A DNA stretch of 64,000 nucleotides from Sphingomonas sp. (GTDB lineage: Bacteria; Pseudomonadota; Alphaproteobacteria; Sphingomonadales; Sphingomonadaceae), in the NCBI RefSeq assembly GCF_004799495.1, contig NZ_SSMY01000002.1, positions 372,001-436,000 of the forward strand, read 5' to 3'. Both the position numbers and the translations under genes were made by a program. Below the pieces are notes generated by a model. That model had not been told where the DNA came from and did not search any database. It saw nothing but the letters and a program-made list of their open reading frames with translations. Positions 59,224-64,000 of the stretch are shown one piece after another (position 1 is the stretch's first letter; each line of letters starts with the position of its first letter).

Positions 59224-60441
59224 TCACCCGTCGTGCGCGGCGATCCATTTTTCGAACACCGGCGCGATCTGGTTGCGCCATTTGCTGCCGTTGAAGATGC
59301 CGTAATGCCCGGCATCGGCGACGAGATACTTCTTGTCCTTCGCCGGCAGGTTCTTCGCGATGGTTAGCGCCGCCTTGGTCTGGCCGAGCCCTGAAATGTC
59401 GTCGCGCTCGCCCTCGATCGCGAGGATCGCGATATCGGTGATCGCGCCCGGATCGACCTTGCGCCCGCGGTGCGTCATGTCACCCTTGGGCAGCTTGTGG
59501 TGCTGGAACACCACATCGATCGTCTGGAGATAGAATTCGGCGGTCATGTCGCAGACCGAGCGATATTCCTCGTAGAAATCCTTGGTCGCCTCGGCCTCGA
59601 TGTCCTCGCCCTGGACGAGATGTTTGAACATCTCCCAATGCGAGACCATGTGATTGCCCAGGTTCATCGTCATGAACCCGGCGAGCTGGAGGAACCCCGG
59701 ATAGACGCGGCGGCCCGCGCCCGGATAGTTCATCGGCACGGTCGCGATGACATTCTGTTCGAACCAGGCGAACGGGCGTTCGGTCGCGAGCGTGTTGACC
59801 GCGGTCGGCGCCTCGCGCGTGTCGATCGGCCCGCCCATCAGCGTCAGCGTCTTGGGGCGGCACGGGTTCCTGTCGGCGCTCATCAGGCAGGCGGCGGCAT
59901 AGGCCGGAACCGAGGGCTGGCATACCGCGAGCATATGGGCACCGGGCCCGATCAGTTCCATGAACTCGATCAGGTAATCGATATAATCGTCGAGATCGAA
60001 GCTTCCGTCCGACAACGGCACCTGCCGCGCGTCGCGCCAGTCGGTGATATAGACGTCGGCAAACGGCAGCATCCGCTCGACCGTGCCGCGCAGCAGCGTG
60101 GCATAATGGCCCGACATCGGCGCGACGATCAGCAGCCGTGGGCGACCCTCGACGCCCTTGCGCGCGAAATGCTTCAATTGCCCGAACGGCTTGCGCAGCA
60201 CGATCTGCTCTTCGACCGCGACCTGCTTGCCGTCGATCGTCGTATGGTCGAGCCCGAAATGCGGCTTGCCGCGCGGGGCGGCGGCGTGCGCGAACACTTC
60301 GAGCGCGGATGCCATCACCGGCCCGCCGCCGAAATAGGCGAAGGGGTTGGCGGGGTTGCTGAGCAGTTCGGCGCTGAAATTGGCCAGCGCGCTGGCGCCG
60401 GCCAGCATCGACCGCTGCATTTCGTAAGCGTTGTAAAGCAT
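59224..60441 (-). CDS. phaZ: Intracellular polyhydroxyalkanoate depolymerase
   Basis: A 405-residue PhaZ-type depolymerase that breaks down stored polyhydroxybutyrate. The active-site cysteine is Cys174 in AVCQPSVPAYAA (lipase-like box with Cys in place of Ser), and the C-terminal His is in VADAGHYGIFNG. It begins MLYNAYEMQRSMLAGAS, typical of the family. No signal peptide, so it acts on granules. PHA synthase is not in the window. Divergent from an ABC exporter. Confidence 0.94.
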   Translation of the reverse strand: MLYNAYEMQRSMLAGASALANFSAELLSNPANPFAYFGGGPVMASALEVFAHAAAPRGKPHFGLDHTTIDGKQVAVEEQIVLRKPFGQLKHFARKGVEGRPRLLIVAPMSGHYATLLRGTVERMLPFADVYITDWRDARQVPLSDGSFDLDDYIDYLIEFMELIGPGAHMLAVCQPSVPAYAAACLMSADRNPCRPKTLTLMGGPIDTREAPTAVNTLATERPFAWFEQNVIATVPMNYPGAGRRVYPGFLQLAGFMTMNLGNHMVSHWEMFKHLVQGEDIEAEATKDFYEEYRSVCDMTAEFYLQTIDVVFQHHKLPKGDMTHRGRKVDPGAITDIAILAIEGERDDISGLGQTKAALTIAKNLPAKDKKYLVADAGHYGIFNGSKWRNQIAPVFEKWIAAHDG

Positions 60442-60566
60442 TGGCCCCCGATAGGTCGTAACCGTTTACCTTGGCGTCAACCCTAGGCTCGTGTTGCAGC
60501 GCACACAACGCGGAAAAGCGATGCGGCGTTGCGGCGATTGGCGCACGCCTCTAGGGCGTAACGATC

Positions 60567-62333
60567 ATGGCCGATCCCGCTCCCGACACACCGAAACCGG
60601 GCCGTAAGCTCAGCAGCCTGCGGATGGTGTGGCACGTGGCGAAGCGCTATCCGGGCCACTTGGCGATCGCGCTGGCCGCGTTGCTGACCACGACCGGGGC
60701 GACGCTCAGCCTCACCTGGATCCTGAAACTCGCGGTCGACCGCCGATCGGACGTGGGCGAGGACCGTGCCTTTATCGCGCTGTTCGCGCTGGTCGGCGTG
60801 CTCGCGGTCGCAACGGCGATCCGCTTCTATTTCGTGTCGTGGCTGGGCGAGCGGACGGTCGCCGACGTGCGCGTGGCGGTGCAGACCAACCTGTTGCGAC
60901 TGGAACCCGGCTGGTTCGAGGAAAACCGCCCGTCGGAGATCGCCTCGCGGCTGACCGCCGACACCGCGCAGATCGAAATGGCGGTGGGCACCACCGTCTC
61001 GGTCGCGCTGCGCAACCTGCTGACCGGGGTCGGTGGCACCGCGTTGCTGTTCTATTATGATTCTGCGCTGGCGGGCATGCTGATGATCGGGATTCCCGTC
61101 GTCGTCCTGCCGCTCGTGCTGCTCGGCCGGCGCGTGCGCGGGCATTCGCGGTCGAGCCAGGACCGCATCGCCGATATCGGCGCGATGGCGGTCGAGACAT
61201 TGTCGGCGATGAAGGTGGTGCAGGCCTTTTCGCAGGAGCGGCGCGAGGCGGAGCGCTTCGCCGGCGCGGTCGACCGCGGGTTCGTCGCGGCCAAGCGCCG
61301 CATCCTGATCCGCGCGCTGATGACGTCGATGGTGATCGGGCTGCTGTTCGGTGGGCTTTCGCTGCTGTTGCGCACGACGCTCGGCGCGGTCGCGAGCGGT
61401 GCGATCTCGGCGGGCACGCTGCTGGCGTTCGTCACGACAAGCGTGCTCGTCGCAGGCGCGTTCGGTGCGCTGACCGAAGTCTATGGCGATCTGCTCCGCG
61501 CGGCGGGCGCCGCCGAGCGGCTCAGTGAATTGCTCGAGGTGCAGCCGGCGATTGCACCGCCCGCCAACCCGGTGCCGCTACCGCAGCTCGCGCGCGGGGC
61601 GATCCGGTTCGACCATATCGAGTTCCGCTATCCGACGCGGCAGGACGTATCGGCGCTGCACGATTTCTCGCTCGATATCGCGCCGGGGGAGACCGTCGCG
61701 GTGGTCGGGCCGTCGGGCGCAGGCAAGACGACCTTGTTCCAGCTGATCCAGCGGTTCTACGACCCGGGCAGCGGCAGTGTTTCGATCGACGGTATCGCGC
61801 TCCCGCTCGCCGACCCCGCCGACATCCGGCGCCGCATCGCGATGGTACCGCAGGAGACGGTGATCTTCGGCGCGTCGGCGCGCGACAATGTCCGGTACGG
61901 CGAGTGGGGTGCGAGCGACGACGCGATCTGGGCCGCAGCAGAGGCGGCCAACGCTGCCGAGTTCCTGAAGAAGCTGCCGGAGGGGCTCGACACGTTCCTG
62001 GGCGAAGGCGGCGCGCGGCTGTCGGGCGGGCAGCGCCAGCGGCTCGCGATCGCGCGCGCGCTGCTCCGCGACGCGCCGATCCTGCTGCTCGACGAAGCGA
62101 CCAGCGCACTGGACGCCGAAAGCGAGCGGCTGGTGCAGCAGGCGCTCGAACGGCTGATGGACGGGCGCACGACCTTGGTCATCGCGCACCGCCTCGCCAC
62201 GGTGCGCGCGGCGGGGCGGATCATCGTGATGGACGATGGGCGGATCGTCGAAGAAGGTACGCACGCCACGCTCAACGCACGCGGCGGGTTATATGCTAGA
62301 CTGGCGGCGCTGCAGTTCAGCGAGGCCGCCTGA
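60567..62333 (+). CDS. ABC exporter half-transporter (MsbA/multidrug type)
   Basis: A 588-residue fused TMD-NBD protein. Six TM segments lie in the first 320 residues. The NBD has Walker A GPSGAGKTTLFQL (about 382-394), the signature LSGGQRQRLAIAR, and Walker B ILLLDEATSALDAES, then the His-switch VIAHRL. It works as a homodimer, exporting lipids, peptides or drugs. No heterodimer partner or accessory gene is adjacent. Divergent from phaZ. Confidence 0.93.
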   Translation: MADPAPDTPKPGRKLSSLRMVWHVAKRYPGHLAIALAALLTTTGATLSLTWILKLAVDRRSDVGEDRAFIALFALVGVLAVATAIRFYFVSWLGERTVADVRVAVQTNLLRLEPGWFEENRPSEIASRLTADTAQIEMAVGTTVSVALRNLLTGVGGTALLFYYDSALAGMLMIGIPVVVLPLVLLGRRVRGHSRSSQDRIADIGAMAVETLSAMKVVQAFSQERREAERFAGAVDRGFVAAKRRILIRALMTSMVIGLLFGGLSLLLRTTLGAVASGAISAGTLLAFVTTSVLVAGAFGALTEVYGDLLRAAGAAERLSELLEVQPAIAPPANPVPLPQLARGAIRFDHIEFRYPTRQDVSALHDFSLDIAPGETVAVVGPSGAGKTTLFQLIQRFYDPGSGSVSIDGIALPLADPADIRRRIAMVPQETVIFGASARDNVRYGEWGASDDAIWAAAEAANAAEFLKKLPEGLDTFLGEGGARLSGGQRQRLAIARALLRDAPILLLDEATSALDAESERLVQQALERLMDGRTTLVIAHRLATVRAAGRIIVMDDGRIVEEGTHATLNARGGLYARLAALQFSEAA

Positions 62334-62347
62334 CCGGGGAGAGAGCA

Positions 62348-63505
62348 ATGGCGCGCGAATTCGATATCATCGTCTATGGCGCGACCGGGTTCACCGGGCG
62401 GTTGGTCGCCGAATATCTGGTCACGGCGTATCCGACCGGCGTCAGCTGGGCGATGGCCGGGCGGTCGCTGTCGAAGCTCGAGGAAGTCCGCGACTTGATC
62501 GGCGCGAAAGACACCGCACTGATCACCGCCAATTCGGACGACCCCGCCAGCCTGACTGCGATGTGCGAACGCGCGACCGTGGTTATCTCGACCGTCGGGC
62601 CGTACCAGCTTTACGGCAGCGATCTGGTCGCCGCATGCGCCGCGACGGGCACCGCCTATGTCGACCTATGCGGCGAGCCCGCGTGGATGCGCCACATGAT
62701 CGACGCGCACCACGACGCCGCCAAGGTGAGCGGCGCGCGGATCGTATTCTCCTGCGGGTTCGATTCGATCCCGTTCGACCTCGGCGTGCTGACGCTCCAG
62801 CAATGCGCGGCCGCGAAACACGGCAAACCCGCGCCGCGCGTCAAGGGGCGCGTCCGCGTGATGAAGGGCGGCTTTTCGGGCGGCACCGCGGCGAGCCTGA
62901 AAGCGACGCTCGCGGCCGCGGCGCGCGATCCCGGCATCTTCAAACTGCTAACCAGTCCGTTCGCGCTAACCCCGGGATTCAAGGGGCCGCACCAGCCGAC
63001 CGGGTTGATTCCGGAATACGATTCGTCGGTCGGCGCGTGGGTCGCGCCGTTCATCATGGCGCCGATCAACACCAAGAACGTCCACCGCACCAACTTCCTG
63101 CTTGGCGAAAAATACGGCGCCGATTTCGTCTATGACGAGATGATGGTCGCGGGGCTCGGCGATCTGGGCAAGGCGGCGGCCGAGGCGATCGCCAAGATCA
63201 ATCCGCTGGCGAGCGACAAGGGTCCCAAGCCCGGCGAAGGCCCGTCGAAGGAAGAACGCGACGCCGGACATTACGACGTCCTCTTCATCGGCGAATATCC
63301 CGACGGCGTGCGGGTCGAGTGTGTCGTCACCGGCGACCGCGATCCGGGCTATGGCTCGACCAGCAAGATGATCGCCGAAAGCGCCTTGTGCCTAGTGCAG
63401 GACGTCAAGGGCGATGGCGGGATCTGGACCCCCGGTGCGCTGATGGGCGACGCGTTGCGCGAGCGGCTGACGGCGAAGGCGGGGCTGACGTTCCGCGCGG
63501 GCTAG
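62348..63505 (+). CDS. Saccharopine dehydrogenase-like NAD(P)-binding enzyme
   Basis: A 385-residue protein with an N-terminal Rossmann fold (DIIVYGATGFTGRLVAEYL, 6-24) of the saccharopine dehydrogenase superfamily. It is of the trans-acting enoyl reductase/SCCPDH-like group: FSCGFDSIPFDLG (134-146) is a mark. True lysine metabolism genes are not near. The likely function is an enoyl reductase or lipid-related reduction; unproven. Fifteen bases after the ABC exporter, so probably one transcript. Its stop overlaps the convergent gene stop (CTAG). Confidence 0.87.
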   Translation: MAREFDIIVYGATGFTGRLVAEYLVTAYPTGVSWAMAGRSLSKLEEVRDLIGAKDTALITANSDDPASLTAMCERATVVISTVGPYQLYGSDLVAACAATGTAYVDLCGEPAWMRHMIDAHHDAAKVSGARIVFSCGFDSIPFDLGVLTLQQCAAAKHGKPAPRVKGRVRVMKGGFSGGTAASLKATLAAAARDPGIFKLLTSPFALTPGFKGPHQPTGLIPEYDSSVGAWVAPFIMAPINTKNVHRTNFLLGEKYGADFVYDEMMVAGLGDLGKAAAEAIAKINPLASDKGPKPGEGPSKEERDAGHYDVLFIGEYPDGVRVECVVTGDRDPGYGSTSKMIAESALCLVQDVKGDGGIWTPGALMGDALRERLTAKAGLTFRAG

Positions 63506-63846
63506 CCGCGATAGAAGAACACCGCGATCACTGCGATCAGGACCGCCATGCCGAGCGCCAACGGCACCATGTGTGCGCTGCGCTCCCGTTCGCGCAGATG
63601 GTAGGCGACGAGGTCGAACCAGAAGCGCCCGCCCGAAACTTCGCGAACGATCCCCGCCGCGCGCAATTTCTCGAACGCGGCGGCGTCGCGCGGATCGGGG
63701 ATGAAATCGATCGCGTCCTCGGGCGCCAGCGCGTGGCGGCTGAGCATCGCTCCGGCGATCCGCCCGCGCACGCGCAATGCCCCCGGCGGCAAGCGGGGCG
63801 GCGGCGCGGGCTCGGTCGTCCCGGTCAGTTGCAGCCGGTTGGGCAT
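63502..63846 (-). CDS. Tail-anchored small protein, unknown
   Basis: A 114-residue protein with a soluble N-terminal part (about 85 residues, including PEDAIDFIPDPRDAAAFEKL and GRFWFDLVAYHLRERERS) and one C-terminal TM (VPLALGMAVLIAVIAVFFYR). ATG at 63846 overlaps the previous gene's stop by one base (TGATG). The upstream gene has a very similar layout, a soluble part followed by a terminal TM. Both may be paralogues. Function unknown. Confidence 0.72.
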   Translation of the reverse strand: MPNRLQLTGTTEPAPPPRLPPGALRVRGRIAGAMLSRHALAPEDAIDFIPDPRDAAAFEKLRAAGIVREVSGGRFWFDLVAYHLRERERSAHMVPLALGMAVLIAVIAVFFYRG

Positions 63847-64000
63847 CAGCCCGCGAACAGGCTGAGTGCCGCGCCGATCGCGACCGCCGCGCCGACCATC
63901 ATCCCCGCGCGCCGCCGCCGTTTACCGTTCCATTTGTCGTAGGCCGGGATGTCGAGCCAATAGGTGCCCGCCTTGCCGACATGAAGCACGCCATGGTCGA
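63846..64000 (-). CDS. Tail-anchored protein, 5' part outside the window
   Basis: The last 50 residues are visible: DHGVLHVGKAGTYWLDIPAY followed by a basic KWNGKRRRRAG and a TM (MMVGAAVAIGAALSLFAG), then TGA at 63846-63848. The start lies beyond the edge. The phrase YWLDIPAYDKW parallels FWFDLVAYHLR of the next gene, suggesting two related tail-anchored proteins in tandem. Confidence 0.6.
   Translation of the reverse strand, partial: DHGVLHVGKAGTYWLDIPAYDKWNGKRRRRAGMMVGAAVAIGAALSLFAG

Overview
The window is a GC-rich, densely coded chromosomal segment from an alphaproteobacterium, most likely a member of the Sphingomonadaceae (Sphingomonas-like). Reasons: an HslVU pair, a PutA without a DNA-binding domain and about 1000 residues long, an adrenodoxin-type ferredoxin, a glycosyltransferase and O-glycosylation ligase of the exosortase-A (XrtA) type, a GTA-type three-TM holin, a polyhydroxyalkanoate depolymerase, and palindromic intergenic repeats. 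This placement is by recognition, not by a search. No transposase, integrase or CRISPR array was seen, and no gene-free stretch exceeds 300 bases.

1-16 kb: an LD-carboxypeptidase diverges from a MurC/Mpl-type ligase (peptidoglycan recycling). Then come a secreted triple-repeat protein, a membrane protein/Xre regulator/hydrolase operon, a hydrolase-TPR pair, a tightly overlapped glyoxalase operon (gloA, small protein, nitronate monooxygenase-like, gloB), hslVU, a Yip1 protein, an orphan holin, a manganese transporter, a DUF2147 protein, AlkA and a ferredoxin.

16.3-17.8 kb holds the most unusual gene: a 490-residue protein that reads as a DUF4157 domain with HExxH, an F-box-like segment, and a C-terminal ADP-ribosyltransferase-like region. 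It looks like an effector or toxin standing alone among housekeeping genes.

17.8-31 kb: RlmB, an M28 peptidase, tRNA-Tyr followed by a possible 0.8 kb attachment-flanked insert, a Rieske oxygenase/PYROXD2-like pair, an amino-acid permease, an AI-2E family protein, an aldehyde dehydrogenase/TPP-enzyme pair, tRNA-Gly and a fatty-acid-hydroxylase family protein.

31-46 kb: a CinA-type protein, Map, an S41 protease diverging from a MarR regulator around a perfect palindrome, glnB-glnA with a clear terminator, a slipin, a flavodoxin-fold protein, a TonB-like protein, a quinone oxidoreductase, an aldehyde dehydrogenase, a SLC13 permease, and an S24 phage-type repressor diverging from small genes around a second palindrome.

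46-64 kb: XrtA-associated polysaccharide genes plus an acyltransferase, a DJ-1/PfpI protein, topoisomerase IB, an MscS channel, PutA carrying an in-frame palindromic repeat, a MaoC/thiolase operon, two small hypothetical or stress genes, PHA depolymerase, an ABC exporter and a saccharopine-dehydrogenase-like enzyme. Gene packing is extreme: many neighbours overlap by ATGA, TGATG or GTGA, and four convergent pairs share their stop codons.
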